Counted from the stretch's first letter, positions 10,768 through 21,190 are shown. The stretch: 64,000 nucleotides of DNA from Staphylococcus edaphicus (GCF_002614725.1 NZ_MRZN01000002.1:62001-126000); one strand, 5' to 3'. Numbers and translations: made by a program. The notes: generated by a model not told the origin, from the sequence alone.

Positions 10768-11316
10768 ATGAAATGGTCAATAACACAATTAAGAAAATTC
10801 CAAGATAAACCTTTTGAATTCCATCAAACGGTTAATTTTGATCATTTAGTAAAATCATTAGATTTAATAGATCTATCTGATATTGATGTTGAGGGTGAAT
10901 TAACCGTCAAATCAAATGAAGTCATTGCAGATATGCATATAACTGGAACTTATACAATGTCTTGTGCACGTACTTTAGTTCCAGTTGAAGTTCCTATTGA
11001 TATCAAGTCTCAAGAAATTTTTGATTTAGAAGGATACGAGCAGTTTGACGATGATGTAGACGATGATGAACATTATCATGACGCAACAGACGGTATGATA
11101 AATCTAAAAGATATTGCTGAAGAACTTGTTATTATTGAAAAACCAATGCGCGTTTTTTCAAAAGAAAGCGATCAGATGTTACGAGAAGGTAATGGTTGGG
11201 AAGTTATTGACGAAGAACAAGCGATCGAAATTGCGAAAGATAAAGCGTCATCTGAATCAGAGCAAATCGATCCAAGGCTTCAAAAACTACAACAATTATA
11301 TGACGAAGAGCAATAG
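10768..11316 (+). CDS. yceD: YceD family (DUF177) protein
   Basis: The 182-aa acidic protein has the DUF177 core: MKWSITQLRKF at the start, MSCARTLVPVEVPI around 67-80, a Asp/Glu/His-rich stretch near 96-110, then NLKDIAEELVI. The family is almost always found directly upstream of rpmF, as here (80 bp). It is linked to 23S rRNA/ribosome assembly in plants and bacteria, but its precise job is unsettled. Confidence 0.88.
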   Translation: MKWSITQLRKFQDKPFEFHQTVNFDHLVKSLDLIDLSDIDVEGELTVKSNEVIADMHITGTYTMSCARTLVPVEVPIDIKSQEIFDLEGYEQFDDDVDDDEHYHDATDGMINLKDIAEELVIIEKPMRVFSKESDQMLREGNGWEVIDEEQAIEIAKDKASSESEQIDPRLQKLQQLYDEEQ

Positions 11317-11396
11317 CGGATTTAGATAATCTATAGTATAATAGATTATTGAATCTGAAAATATCTATTTAGTGTTTGAATATAAGGAGGATTATC

Positions 11397-11570
11397 ATGG
11401 CAGTACCAAAAAGAAGAACGTCAAAAACAAGAAAAAATAAACGTCGTACGCATTTTAAAATTTCAGTACCTGGTATGACTGAATGCCCAAATTGTGGAGA
11501 ATACAAATTATCTCACCGCGTATGTAAGAACTGTGGTTCATACAAAGGCGAAGACGTTGTATCAAAATAA
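11397..11570 (+). CDS. rpmF: Ribosomal protein L32
   Basis: The 57 aa start [17 protein letters not shown] and carry a zinc-ribbon with CPNCGEY and CKNCGSYKG (four Cys form). The ATG at 11397 follows TAAGGAGG; an upstream TTG at 11376 is rejected. It is a structural part of the large subunit. Confidence 0.97.
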   Translation: MAVPKRRTSKTRKNKRRTHFKISVPGMTECPNCGEYKLSHRVCKNCGSYKGEDVVSK

Positions 11571-11584
11571 TTTCATTTAATTGA

Positions 11585-11654
11585 AAGGCTAAGTAATAGC
11601 CTAATCTAATCGTTCATTAATTATTCACTTGATAATTTTTGAACGATTTTTTAT
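11585..11654 (+). terminator. Terminator region after rpmF
   Basis: A small hairpin AGGCTA/TAGCCT is followed by a larger one, AATCGTTCA paired with TGAACGATT, then a T-run. The second has the form of an intrinsic terminator. Confidence 0.75.
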
Positions 11655-11704
11655 GTTAGAGATAGTGATGCTATATATTCAACTGATAGGTTGTGTAAAA
11701 AGGT

Positions 11705-12646
11705 ATGGAAATAATAAATGCACAAAAAATTATAAATAAAATTGAGCAGAACGATGCACGCTGGCTTTATGATCATTTTAGCGAATCATTTCAAGATATC
11801 TCATCTTTTGAAGAACTTGAGAAGTTGTTGAATCGATATAATACACTCAGAAGTGAAAATGTTTTATTCAGACATCTGAACATTAATCGACACGATGAAT
11901 ATATTTGGTTTGATAATAAAATGGCTACAGGAGCAAGCGTTACGTTAAATAAATACCAAGAAATTATAGGTATGTCATTGTTGCCAATTAGCCATAAACA
12001 TAATGTGAAACAATCTAAATATCAATACACCATTCCTATAAAAACATCGTGTCTTGTTTATTGGGGTGGAGACAATGAATTAATTAATTTTCATTATCGA
12101 TTTAAACAACAACGTCATGCTTTAGATTTAGTGAAAATTAAAGATGGCTATACATATAAAGGTAATTCAAATGAATGTGCAAATTATTATAGCTATGGAT
12201 TGCCGATTGTAGCGCCAGCAAATGGTGTGGTAGAAGCAATTGTTGATGGTATACCAGATAATACACCTGGTGATATTAATACTGTACATCCAGAAGGTAA
12301 CTATATTATTATCAAACATGCGCGTAATGAATATAGTATGATTGCACATATCAAAGCAAATTCTTTTAAAATTGAAAAAGGAGATACACTGTTGCGAGGA
12401 CAGCATATTGCAAATGTTGGTAATTCAGGTAATACACCTGAACCACATATACATTTTCAAGTGATGAAGGATAAAAATATTCAAGTTGCACAAACGTTAA
12501 AAATTCAATTTCAGAATGTTACAGCGCCTGTGAAAGGTGATATAGTAACTTATACGGGTGATCAAATTATGGTGAACGAAAAGCGTGAACCGTCCAAATT
12601 GACCAAAGGCATACGTTCGAACATTACACACCTATTCAAAAGTTGA
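11705..12646 (+). CDS. M23-type peptidase-fold protein without signal peptide
   Basis: The 313 aa show an N-terminal helical region (1-75), then a lysostaphin-type M23 fold. Putative zinc ligands are H138 and D141 in RHALDL, with H215 (IAHIKANS) and the HIH pair H248/H250. No signal peptide or membrane segment is visible and the ATG at 11705 has only a weak site (AAAGG). In S. aureus the isd heme-uptake genes lie between rpmF and the next gene; here only this gene is present. It could cut peptidoglycan or a D-Ala-D-Ala-like substrate, but a cytoplasmic location makes this uncertain. Confidence 0.78.
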   Translation: MEIINAQKIINKIEQNDARWLYDHFSESFQDISSFEELEKLLNRYNTLRSENVLFRHLNINRHDEYIWFDNKMATGASVTLNKYQEIIGMSLLPISHKHNVKQSKYQYTIPIKTSCLVYWGGDNELINFHYRFKQQRHALDLVKIKDGYTYKGNSNECANYYSYGLPIVAPANGVVEAIVDGIPDNTPGDINTVHPEGNYIIIKHARNEYSMIAHIKANSFKIEKGDTLLRGQHIANVGNSGNTPEPHIHFQVMKDKNIQVAQTLKIQFQNVTAPVKGDIVTYTGDQIMVNEKREPSKLTKGIRSNITHLFKS

Positions 12647-12672
12647 AAATAAATATATAAAGAGGCTATGTT

Positions 12673-13413
12673 ATGGAAATAATAACTTCGGCACAAAATA
12701 ATAAAGTGAAAAATGCGAATAAATTGAAGAAAAAGCGTGAACGAGATAAAACTGGTCTTGCACTAATAGAAGGATATCATCTTATAGAAGAAGCATATAA
12801 AAGTAATATAAACATTCAACAGTTATATGTCGTTGATACGGATAGAATAAATGATGATATGTTAAGTTATGCTGATGAAGCATTTGAAATTAACTTAAAA
12901 GTGGCAGAGGTATTATCAGGCACTGTGACGCCGCAAGGATTCTTTGCGGTTATTGAAAAACCCCACTATGAAACTTCAAATGCGAAACAGGTTTTACTGA
13001 TAGATTGTATACAAGACCCGGGAAACCTAGGTACACTGATTCGTACAGCAGATGCTGCAGGTTTAGATTTAATCGTTCTAGAAAAGGGAACAGCAGACCC
13101 TTATCAAGATAAGGTTATGCGAGCAAGTCAGGGTAGTGTGTTTCATATACCGATCTTAACTACAGACTTAAGTGACTTTATCAATGGTTTCGAAGGCAAC
13201 GTTTATGGTACAGCATTAGATGATGCAGTAGAATATAAGGAAATACCAAGTCAAGAGACGTTTGCATTACTTTTAGGCAATGAAGGAGAAGGTGTAAATA
13301 CCAAATTACTTAGCCAAACAACACAAAATTTAACTATCCCAATTTACGGTAAAGCGGAAAGTTTAAATGTTGCAATTGCTGGTAGTATTGTAATGTATCA
13401 CTTGAAAGGTTGA
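12673..13413 (+). CDS. TrmH/SpoU-family RNA 2'-O-methyltransferase
   Basis: The 246-aa SPOUT enzyme has an N-terminal substrate-binding part (ITSAQNNKVKNANKLKKK) and the C-terminal trefoil-knot motifs: DPGNLGTLIRTADAAG, LLLGNEGEGV and IPIYGKAESLNVAIAG. It probably methylates a ribose in rRNA or tRNA; the exact nucleotide cannot be told. The position directly before the pheST T-box leader is conserved in staphylococci. Confidence 0.9.
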   Translation: MEIITSAQNNKVKNANKLKKKRERDKTGLALIEGYHLIEEAYKSNINIQQLYVVDTDRINDDMLSYADEAFEINLKVAEVLSGTVTPQGFFAVIEKPHYETSNAKQVLLIDCIQDPGNLGTLIRTADAAGLDLIVLEKGTADPYQDKVMRASQGSVFHIPILTTDLSDFINGFEGNVYGTALDDAVEYKEIPSQETFALLLGNEGEGVNTKLLSQTTQNLTIPIYGKAESLNVAIAGSIVMYHLKG

Positions 13414-13474
13414 CCCTACTGTAAAATATCGTATATAATGAAATTAATGATATTTAAAATACTAACCGATAAAA

Positions 13475-13697
13475 AGACGTAAACTAAATGAATACAGCAG
13501 TAGAAGGGAGATTATCCATGACTGAAAGATAATCCGCTGTAGTTAGTTTTTTCACCTTTTTGGTTACTTAAAGAAATTTAAGTCGGAAATCATGTCCGTT
13601 ATCAATGACAACAAGTGTATGCTAAGGCATAAATTTGGGTGGTACCACGGAAGGCTTTCGTCCCAGTTTCAAGGGATGGAAGTCTTTTTTTGTACAA
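13475..13697 (+). promoter_or_regulatory. T-box leader of pheST
   Basis: The 220-nt leader holds the conserved T-box sequence GGGTGGTACCACGG (13637-13650), followed by CTTTCGTCCCAG and a GGGATGGAAGTCTTTTTTT terminator end. The arms GATTATC/GATAATC near 13512-13535 belong to Stem I. A TTC codon that could be the Phe specifier is present near 13550. Uncharged tRNA-Phe is expected to stabilise the antiterminator and allow pheST transcription. Confidence 0.9.
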
Positions 13698-13748
13698 TTT
13701 TAAAATTAGAAAATAACTATTTAAAAAATACGAGTAGGAGGGCTAAGT

Positions 13749-14807
13749 ATGGTACAAACAGAAGCAATGGCCGAGATTAAACAACAGGCGTTAGTTGATA
13801 TAAATGAAGCTCAAAATGAAAAAGCGTTACAAGATGTAAAAGTTAAATACTTAGGAAAAAAAGGTTCAGTAACTGGATTAATGAAACATATGAAGGATTT
13901 ACCAAATGAAGAAAAACCTGCATATGGTCAACAAGTGAACGAAGTGAGACAAACGATAGAAAAAGAAATTGAAGTGCGTCATGAATTATTGGCTAATGAA
14001 CAATTGGAACAGCAATTGACAGAAGAAAAAATTGACGTTACCTTACCTAGTCGCAAAATAGCAATTGGCGCCAAACATCCACTGACAAGAACAATAGAAG
14101 AGATTGAAGATTTGTTCTTAGGTTTAGGTTATGAAATCGTTGATGGTTTTGAAGTTGAACAAGATTATTATAACTTTGAAGCATTAAACTTACCTAAATC
14201 ACATCCTGCGAGAGATATGCAAGATAGTTTTTATATCACTGATGAAATTTTAATGCGTACACATACATCGCCGGTGCAAGCTAGAACTATGGAAACACGT
14301 AAAGGTCAAGGTCCAGTTAAAATTTTGTGCCCTGGTAAAGTTTATCGTCGAGATTCAGATGATGCGACACATAGTCACCAATTCACACAAATTGAAGGCT
14401 TAGTCGTTGATGAAAATATCAAGATGAGTGATTTAAAAGGGACTTTAGAATTATTAGCTAAGCAATTATTTGGTGAAGATAGAGAAATTCGATTACGTCC
14501 AAGTTATTTCCCATTTACTGAACCTTCAGTTGAAGTAGATGTATCTTGTTTTAAATGTAAAGGTGAAGGTTGTAATGTGTGTAAACACACTGGGTGGATA
14601 GAAATACTAGGTGCTGGTATGGTTCATCCAAATGTACTTGAAATGGCAGGTTTCGATTCAAATAAATACACAGGCTTCGCGTTTGGTATGGGACCTGACC
14701 GAATTGCAATGTTGAAATATGGTATTGAAGATATACGTCATTTCTATACAAATGATGTGCGTTTCTTAAGCCAATTTAAAGCAGTAGAAGACAGAGGTGA
14801 AAAATAA
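13749..14807 (+). CDS. pheS: Phenylalanyl-tRNA synthetase alpha subunit
   Basis: PheS is the catalytic subunit of the alpha2-beta2 enzyme. The 352 aa have an N-terminal coiled coil, then class II motifs: [51 protein letters not shown] and [14 protein letters not shown]. The ATG at 13749 follows GTAGGAGGG. The stop overlaps the pheT start by one base (TAATG), so translation is coupled. Confidence 0.97.
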   Translation: MVQTEAMAEIKQQALVDINEAQNEKALQDVKVKYLGKKGSVTGLMKHMKDLPNEEKPAYGQQVNEVRQTIEKEIEVRHELLANEQLEQQLTEEKIDVTLPSRKIAIGAKHPLTRTIEEIEDLFLGLGYEIVDGFEVEQDYYNFEALNLPKSHPARDMQDSFYITDEILMRTHTSPVQARTMETRKGQGPVKILCPGKVYRRDSDDATHSHQFTQIEGLVVDENIKMSDLKGTLELLAKQLFGEDREIRLRPSYFPFTEPSVEVDVSCFKCKGEGCNVCKHTGWIEILGAGMVHPNVLEMAGFDSNKYTGFAFGMGPDRIAMLKYGIEDIRHFYTNDVRFLSQFKAVEDRGEK

Positions 14808-17209
14808 TGTTTATTTCTAAAGAATGGTTAGAGTCTTATGTAGAAATTAATCAACCCATCAATGTACTTGCAGAACGTATTACACGTACCGGCATTGAAG
14901 TAGATGATATTATAGATTATACAAAAGAGATTAAAAACCTTGTCGTTGGTTATATTGAATCTAAAGCAGCACATCCGGATGCAGATAAACTTAATATATG
15001 TCAAGTTGACATTGGAGAAGCGGAACCTGTACAAATCGTCTGTGGTGCCCCGAATGTTGATGCTGGTCAAACTGTCATCGTCGCTACAGTTGGAGGTCGA
15101 TTACCAGGAGGAGTGAAAATCAAACGTGCTAAATTGCGTGGTGAGCGCTCTGAAGGTATGATTTGTTCATTACAAGAAATTGGTGTGCCTAGTAATTTGG
15201 TACCAAAACAATTTGAAGATGGTATTTTTGTATTCTCAACTGATGTTAAACCAGGTACAGATGCATTAAGTGCTTTATACCTAAATGATCAAGTGATGGA
15301 ATTTGATTTAACTCCAAATAGAGCAGATGCGTTAAGTATGATTGGTACAGCATATGAGACTGCTGCATTATACAATGTGCCAATGACGAAACCAGAAACA
15401 CAGAGCAAAGAAATCAGTGGTCAAACAGCAGATGAAATTAGTGTCGAAATTCAAAATGAAAGCAAGGTACCATACTATAGTGTACGTGTAGTAAAAGATG
15501 TCACAATTGCACCATCACCAGAGTGGATGCAAATGCGTCTGATCAAAGCAGGTATTCGTCCAATTAATAATGTTGTCGATATTTCTAATTACGTTTTAAT
15601 TGAATATGGCCAACCATTACACATGTTTGATCAAGAACAAATTGGTTCGAATCAAATCACGGTACGACAAGCTAAAGCAGATGAAAAAATGACGACCTTA
15701 GATGCTCAAACACGTCAACTAAAAGAGAATGACATCGTAATAACGAACGGTGAAGCACCTATAGCTATTGCTGGTATAATGGGTGGAGATTTCTCTGAAG
15801 TCACAGAAACAACGAAGGATGTTGTAATAGAAGGCGCAATCTTTGATCCAGTATCAATCAGACACACTTCACGCCGATTAAATCTAAGAAGTGAAGCATC
15901 GAGTCGTTTTGAAAAAGGTATCGCAACAGAATTTGTAGACGAAGCGGTTGATAGGGCATGTTATTTATTACAAACCTATGCAAGTGGTTCAGTGACACAA
16001 GGACGCGTATCACAAGGTGATTTAGGAGACTTTGTGACACCAATCGATATTTCAGTTACAAAAGTTAATCAAACCATTGGATTTGAACTTGGCGCTGAAG
16101 ACATTGAAGCCATTTTTGTACAATTAGGTTTTGCTACAACGAGCAATGGAGATGTTCTGACAGTTATGGTCCCTTCACGTCGTAAAGATATTTCAATTAA
16201 AGAAGATTTAATTGAAGAAATTGCACGTATATATGGCTATGATGAAATTCCTTCAACATTACCTGTATTCAATCATGTGACACACGGTGCTTTAACGGAC
16301 AGACAAGCTAAATCCAGAATAGTGAAAGCAACATTAGAGGGTGCAGGTTTAAACCAAGCCATCAATTATTCGCTTGTCGATAAAGAGAGAGCCAAAGATT
16401 TCGCACTGCAAGAACGTGAAACCATCGACTTATTAATGCCTATGAGTGAGGCGCACGCAACATTACGACAAAGTTTGATTCCGCATTTAATTGATGCAGT
16501 TACTTATAATGTTGCACGCAAAAATAATCATGTGCGTTTATATGAACTAGGCAGAGTTTTCTTTGCCAATGGTGAAGATGAACTGCCAGACGAAGTAGAA
16601 TATTTAAGTGGTATTTTAACAGGTGATTATACAGTTAATCAGTGGCAAGGTAAAAAAGAAGAAATTGATTTCTTCATTGCTAAAGGTATGGTTGACAGAG
16701 TAGCTGAAAAATTAGATATCCAATTTGAATATGAAGCAGGAGAAATAAATGGACTACACCCAGGTAGAACAGCATATGTTAAGTTGAATGGAGATATTGT
16801 AGGTTTCGTAGGTGAATTGCATCCAAAAATTGAAAAAGATAATGACTTAAAACGTACCTATGTATTTGAATTAAACTATGATAAATTAATGTCTGTATCT
16901 GTTGGGTATATTAACTATCAACCAATCCCAAGGTTCCCTGGTGTTTCAAGGGATATCGCTTTAGTAGTAAATCGAGCTACACCGTCAGCCAAATTAGTAG
17001 ATACGATTCATGAGCATGGTGGCAATATTTTACAAGATGCAGAGGTTTTCGATGTTTATGAAGGTGAACATATGGCAGACGATGAAAAATCAATCGCAAT
17101 ACGTTTAGCTTATTTAGACACTGAACAAACACTAACAGATGATAAAGTGAACGCTGTACATGAAGCAATCTTAGATGCATTGAAAGCTGAAGGTGCAACG
17201 ATTAGATAA
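14807..17209 (+). CDS. pheT: Phenylalanyl-tRNA synthetase beta subunit
   Basis: The 800 aa run in the usual PheT order. The EMAP/tRNA-binding domain (about 40-150) comes first, with CGAPNVDAGQ. The B3/B4 editing region follows (about 210-390), with YSVRVVKDV, NNVVDISNYVL and EASSRFEKG. Then come B5 (about 410-475) and the class II-like core with EEIARIYGYDEIP. The C-terminal FDX-ACB anticodon-binding domain (about 705-800) contains PRFPGVSRDIALVV. Length is normal. Confidence 0.97.
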   Translation: MFISKEWLESYVEINQPINVLAERITRTGIEVDDIIDYTKEIKNLVVGYIESKAAHPDADKLNICQVDIGEAEPVQIVCGAPNVDAGQTVIVATVGGRLPGGVKIKRAKLRGERSEGMICSLQEIGVPSNLVPKQFEDGIFVFSTDVKPGTDALSALYLNDQVMEFDLTPNRADALSMIGTAYETAALYNVPMTKPETQSKEISGQTADEISVEIQNESKVPYYSVRVVKDVTIAPSPEWMQMRLIKAGIRPINNVVDISNYVLIEYGQPLHMFDQEQIGSNQITVRQAKADEKMTTLDAQTRQLKENDIVITNGEAPIAIAGIMGGDFSEVTETTKDVVIEGAIFDPVSIRHTSRRLNLRSEASSRFEKGIATEFVDEAVDRACYLLQTYASGSVTQGRVSQGDLGDFVTPIDISVTKVNQTIGFELGAEDIEAIFVQLGFATTSNGDVLTVMVPSRRKDISIKEDLIEEIARIYGYDEIPSTLPVFNHVTHGALTDRQAKSRIVKATLEGAGLNQAINYSLVDKERAKDFALQERETIDLLMPMSEAHATLRQSLIPHLIDAVTYNVARKNNHVRLYELGRVFFANGEDELPDEVEYLSGILTGDYTVNQWQGKKEEIDFFIAKGMVDRVAEKLDIQFEYEAGEINGLHPGRTAYVKLNGDIVGFVGELHPKIEKDNDLKRTYVFELNYDKLMSVSVGYINYQPIPRFPGVSRDIALVVNRATPSAKLVDTIHEHGGNILQDAEVFDVYEGEHMADDEKSIAIRLAYLDTEQTLTDDKVNAVHEAILDALKAEGATIR

Positions 17210-17283
17210 ATTACCAAAACTGTTATTTAAAATAGCATAATATAAATTACAATATGAATTTTTGATTTCTAATTCTTAATAAA

Positions 17284-17322
17284 AACAGCTATCATCCTTT
17301 GAGGGATGATAGCTGTTTTTTT
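17284..17322. terminator. Bidirectional terminator between pheT and rnhC
   Basis: A perfect inverted repeat AACAGCTATCATCC with loop TTTGAG is followed by T7 on the + strand and A-rich sequence on the other, serving both convergent genes. Confidence 0.9.
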
Positions 17323-18253
17323 ATTTATGACGCTTCTTATGAACTAAAGCTTCAGCCTTTGTACGATTGGCAAAATGTTTTTTTGAAATAGAATCAAGAT
17401 AATCTATGCCACTACGTTCGATTATTTTTGCTGCAGTTAAATCCACTTTATTGCTCGCACCTTTTGGGATTTCCATGTTAACTGAGCGTGATAAACGATC
17501 CATATGTTTTACGAAGGCATATCGTGAAATAATACTTGCTGCAGCTATAGCAATGGATTTTGATTCGCCTTTAGTTTCAAATTTAGTTTTACTAATAAAT
17601 GGTAAATCACTTAGAGCATAACGTTTATAAACATCTGCCTTGGCAAATTGATCTATGACGATATAATCTAAAGCACTAGTGTCGATTTTTTGAGTCACGT
17701 TCTTGATAGCTTCATTATGCAATACAGCTTTCATTTTAACTTGTGACCATCCTGCCTTTTGTTTGTCGTTATATTTCTCATTATCCATGACGAGTAATGA
17801 ATGAGGAATAAACGTAACGAGTTGTTCTGCTATGGCTACAATTTTTGCATCTGTTAATTTCTTAGAATCATCGACGCCTAACGTTTTTAATATTTGCACA
17901 TTTTTCTGTGAGACATAGGCAGCACATACAGTGAGCGGACCGAAATAATCACCACTTCCTGCTTCATCACTGCCAATGCATTGGAAATTATTGTATGAAA
18001 TTGTTTGTTTTGATGTTGAGGTTGCTTTAGGTGATGATTGTGACTTCACTTTGTTAGGTATTAATTGTGAAGCAATACGTTCTGCATCTTTACCTTGGAA
18101 CATGACCTTATTCGAATTATATATTGAGATGGATGTACTTTTGTATTTTGTTTTTGCCTTCATACCTTGTGATAGATTTGAAGTATCAAAAGGTATTTTT
18201 GATATTAATTGGTTGATTTCTGAATGCGTTAATTGATGTACAACGTTTGTCAT
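17321..18253 (-). CDS. rnhC: Ribonuclease HIII
   Basis: RNase HIII cleaves the RNA strand of RNA-DNA hybrids and R-loops. The 310 aa carry an N-terminal TBP-like substrate-binding domain (about 1-80) and the catalytic core starting [16 protein letters not shown] with D96/E97. Further acidic residues are in GVDDSKKL and [12 protein letters not shown]. The C-terminus is [12 protein letters not shown]. It is divergent from zapA, as in other Firmicutes. Confidence 0.94.
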   Translation of the reverse strand: MTNVVHQLTHSEINQLISKIPFDTSNLSQGMKAKTKYKSTSISIYNSNKVMFQGKDAERIASQLIPNKVKSQSSPKATSTSKQTISYNNFQCIGSDEAGSGDYFGPLTVCAAYVSQKNVQILKTLGVDDSKKLTDAKIVAIAEQLVTFIPHSLLVMDNEKYNDKQKAGWSQVKMKAVLHNEAIKNVTQKIDTSALDYIVIDQFAKADVYKRYALSDLPFISKTKFETKGESKSIAIAAASIISRYAFVKHMDRLSRSVNMEIPKGASNKVDLTAAKIIERSGIDYLDSISKKHFANRTKAEALVHKKRHK

Positions 18254-18435
18254 GTACGAGACCTCACTTTATATATGTATAACTTATGTATCAAGACATT
18301 GAACATCATACCATATGTAAGACGTGGTGTTAGGTGATAAACTTACATCTTTATAAGCGATAGCACAAAATATTTATTATTATTGACAAAAATGGAATAA
18401 ATAACAAATATTTCTTATATAACAATTCTCACCTC

Positions 18436-18464
18436 TTACAAAATAATATTATGTCGTGTATAAT
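18436..18464 (+). promoter_or_regulatory. Probable sigma-A promoter of zapA-cvpA
   Basis: TTACAA (18436-18441) and TATAAT (18459-18464) are separated by 17 bp, 98 bp before the zapA ATG. Confidence 0.6.
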
Positions 18465-18562
18465 GGTTCGTGATAAATAATCTAAAAGACTAAATTACAT
18501 ACTTAATTGAAACAATTAGAAAATAAGTTCGGAAATATATATTAAAAGTCAGGAGTTATTAT

Positions 18563-18832
18563 ATGGGTGAGTTTAAAAATCGGATTAACGTAACAATTAA
18601 TGATCAACATTACACTATTGTTGGAGAGGACAATCCTGAGCATATCCGTTATGTAGCACATTTAGTAGACGAAAGACTCAAAATGTTAGCCAGTAAAAGT
18701 GCTGGTCTAGATACGACGAGAAAGGCAATATTGACTGCTGTCAATATTATGCATGAAAAAGTACAACTGGAAGAGGAAAACTATCGTCTGCAACAAGAAA
18801 TAAAACAGTTAAAAAATAGTGAAGATAAATGA
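18563..18832 (+). CDS. zapA: Cell division protein ZapA
   Basis: ZapA promotes FtsZ filament bundling at the Z ring. The 89 aa have an N-terminal beta/alpha head (INVTINDQHYTIVGEDNPEHI) and a C-terminal coiled coil (about 55-89). The ATG follows CAGGAG. The stop overlaps the cvpA start (ATGA). Confidence 0.9.
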   Translation: MGEFKNRINVTINDQHYTIVGEDNPEHIRYVAHLVDERLKMLASKSAGLDTTRKAILTAVNIMHEKVQLEEENYRLQQEIKQLKNSEDK

Positions 18833-19350
18833 TTTTAGATTTGCTGGTCGTAATCATTTTTCTTTATATTGGAATGATTGGTTTTAGAAGAGGCGCTTGG
18901 CTGGGGGCATTACATTTAGGATCAACAATATTTTCAGTTTGGGTAGCTCAAAAGTTCTATCACCAAATAGCACAGCGTTTAGAATTATTTATACCATTTC
19001 CAAAAACACGTGCATTTGATTTGAATTATGCGATTCATTTTGATAATATACATCAACGCTTTGATCATATTATTGCATTTTTAATCATTGCGACGCTTAC
19101 TAAAATTATTTGTTATGGCATAATAGTTGTTTTTGATAATATTTTAAAATTTAAAAGACCTAATTTCTTGAGCCGTATGATTGGTACAGTGATGAGCTTG
19201 GTTTCTTCAATTATTATCAGTGCTACGTTATTATATGCTATTGCATTGTATCCTTTAGAAATAGTGCAGAATCAATTCATAAATGGGGAAATCTCAGAAT
19301 TTTTAATATTACATATGCCCTATATATCAACTTACATACTGAATATTTAA
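18829..19350 (+). CDS. CvpA-family membrane protein
   Basis: The 173 aa have four hydrophobic segments starting ILDLLVVIIFLYIGMIGFRRG, matching the CvpA (colicin V production) family often paired with zapA and mutS2. The start overlaps the zapA stop, so the two are coupled. The molecular function is not known. Confidence 0.87.
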   Translation: MILDLLVVIIFLYIGMIGFRRGAWLGALHLGSTIFSVWVAQKFYHQIAQRLELFIPFPKTRAFDLNYAIHFDNIHQRFDHIIAFLIIATLTKIICYGIIVVFDNILKFKRPNFLSRMIGTVMSLVSSIIISATLLYAIALYPLEIVQNQFINGEISEFLILHMPYISTYILNI

Positions 19351-19393
19351 CGTGGTATGGGTGATGAGTTAGTATGGTTTTATAAAATATAGG

Positions 19394-19454
19394 AGGTCAG
19401 GACATCATTAATTTACTGAAGTAGTGTTGCAGTAATCTGTCTTGACCTTTTTTT
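19394..19454 (+). terminator. Extended hairpin with T-run in front of polX
   Basis: AGGTCAGGACA pairs with TGTCTTGACCT, with an inner TTACTG/CAGTAA stem, and is followed at once by T7. The polX ATG lies 15 bp further on, so this is either a cvpA terminator or a polX leader attenuator. Confidence 0.75.
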
Positions 19455-19468
19455 ATGGAGTGAAAATA

Positions 19469-21181
19469 ATGACTAAAAAAGATATTATTCAGCTGTTAGA
19501 AAAAATAGCAACTTACATGGAGTTAAAAGGTGAAAATACGTTTAAAGTTTCTGCTTATAGAAAAGCTGCACAAAGTCTTGAAATTGATGAACGTCCACTA
19601 GATGACATAGAAGATGTTACCGAATTAAAAGGTATTGGTAAAGGTGTTGGCGAGGTGATTAATGAATATCGTCAATCAGGTACGTCTACAACCTTAGATG
19701 CTTTACAGCAAGAAGTACCGGAAGGGCTAATTCCTTTATTAAAAATACAAGGGCTTGGAAGTAAAAAAATAGCTAAATTGTATAAAGAATTAAACATAGA
19801 TGGCAAAGAAGCATTGCAAATTGCTTGTGAACAAGGCAAAGTAAGCGAGTTAAGTGGATTTGCTAAAAAAACTGAACAAAATATACTTGAAGCAGTAAAA
19901 GCATTAGGTGCTAAAAAAGAAAAATACCCAATTGATCAAATGCGTGGATTAAATGGTAAAATTAATGACTATTTAGCCAACGTGGAAAATATAGACAAAT
20001 ACGAAGTTGCTGGAAGTTATAGAAGATATAAAGAAATGAGTAAAGACTTAGATTATATTGTGAGTACAGACAGTCCTCATGCAGTACAACAAGCTTTATT
20101 GAAAATGCCGAATATAGTTAAAGAAGTAGCAGTTGGTCAGACAAAAGTATCACTTGAATTGGCATATGATGATGAAACGATAGGCGTTGATTTTAGATTA
20201 ATAGAACCGTCGGCTTTTTATCATACATTACAACATTTTACAGGCTCAAAAGATCATAATATTAGAATTCGTCAATTAGCTAAAGAACAAGATGAGAAAG
20301 TAAGTGAGTATGGTATTGAACAAAATAACGGCAAAATGATTCAATACCAGAGTGAGCAAGCAATTTATGAACATTTTGGCGTGCATTGGATTGAGCCAGC
20401 TCTAAGAGAAGACGGAAGCGAATTTGATAAAGATTTATCTCAAATTATTCAATTATCAGATATTCAGGGCGATATGCACATGCATACGACATATAGCGAT
20501 GGTGCATTTAGTATAGAGGATATGGTGAAAGCAAACATTGCTAAAGGCTATCAATTTATGGTAATTACTGACCATTCTCAAAGTCTGAAAGTTGCGAATG
20601 GCTTATCAGTAGAACGTTTATTACGTCAAAATGAAGAAATTAAAGCCTTAAATAAAAAGTATAAAGAGATTGACATTTACTCCGGTATAGAAATGGATAT
20701 TTTACCGGATGGGCAATTAGACTATGATGACGAGGTACTGGAACAATTAGACTATGTTATTGCTGCGATACATCAAAGTTTTAATCAGTCACAAGAAGAA
20801 ATTATGCGTCGATTAGAGCATGCTTGTCGTAATCCATATGTACGTCATATTGCACATCCCACTGGTCGCATTATAGGAAAACGTCCTGGTTATGAACCAG
20901 ATATAGATAGATTATGTCAACTTGCAGAAGAAACGCATACGATTTTAGAAATAAATGCCAATCCAAAACGGTTAGATTTAAATGCTGAAACGGTTAAAAA
21001 ATATCCAAATATACAACTCGCAATTAATACTGACGCACATCACATAGACCATTTAGAATTTATGAAATATGGTGTTGCAACGGCACAAAAAGGGTTTGTT
21101 ACAAAGGATAGAGTTGTTAATACAATGTCTCGAGAGGAATTTAAGTCATTAATTGAGAATAATATTAAATTGAAGAAATAG
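19469..21181 (+). CDS. polX: Bacterial family X DNA polymerase with PHP domain
   Basis: PolX fills gaps in base-excision repair and has exonuclease/AP-endonuclease activity in its PHP domain. The 570 aa have an N-terminal 8-kDa-like and HhH region (LKGIGKGVGEVI, IQGLGSKKIAKL). The palm follows, with GSYRRYKEMSKDLDYIV, and then the C-terminal PHP domain, with DMHMHTTYSDG and ITDHSQSL. The ATG at 19469 follows GGAGTGAAAATA; an earlier in-frame start (19442) lies inside the hairpin and is rejected. It sits 9 bp before mutS2. Confidence 0.94.
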   Translation: MTKKDIIQLLEKIATYMELKGENTFKVSAYRKAAQSLEIDERPLDDIEDVTELKGIGKGVGEVINEYRQSGTSTTLDALQQEVPEGLIPLLKIQGLGSKKIAKLYKELNIDGKEALQIACEQGKVSELSGFAKKTEQNILEAVKALGAKKEKYPIDQMRGLNGKINDYLANVENIDKYEVAGSYRRYKEMSKDLDYIVSTDSPHAVQQALLKMPNIVKEVAVGQTKVSLELAYDDETIGVDFRLIEPSAFYHTLQHFTGSKDHNIRIRQLAKEQDEKVSEYGIEQNNGKMIQYQSEQAIYEHFGVHWIEPALREDGSEFDKDLSQIIQLSDIQGDMHMHTTYSDGAFSIEDMVKANIAKGYQFMVITDHSQSLKVANGLSVERLLRQNEEIKALNKKYKEIDIYSGIEMDILPDGQLDYDDEVLEQLDYVIAAIHQSFNQSQEEIMRRLEHACRNPYVRHIAHPTGRIIGKRPGYEPDIDRLCQLAEETHTILEINANPKRLDLNAETVKKYPNIQLAINTDAHHIDHLEFMKYGVATAQKGFVTKDRVVNTMSREEFKSLIENNIKLKK

Positions 21182-21190
21182 AGGGATTAG

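Noticed and set aside
12167..12406. A 79-codon - strand frame inside the M23 gene
   Set aside because: Antisense shadow, Cys/Ile-rich translation with no pattern.
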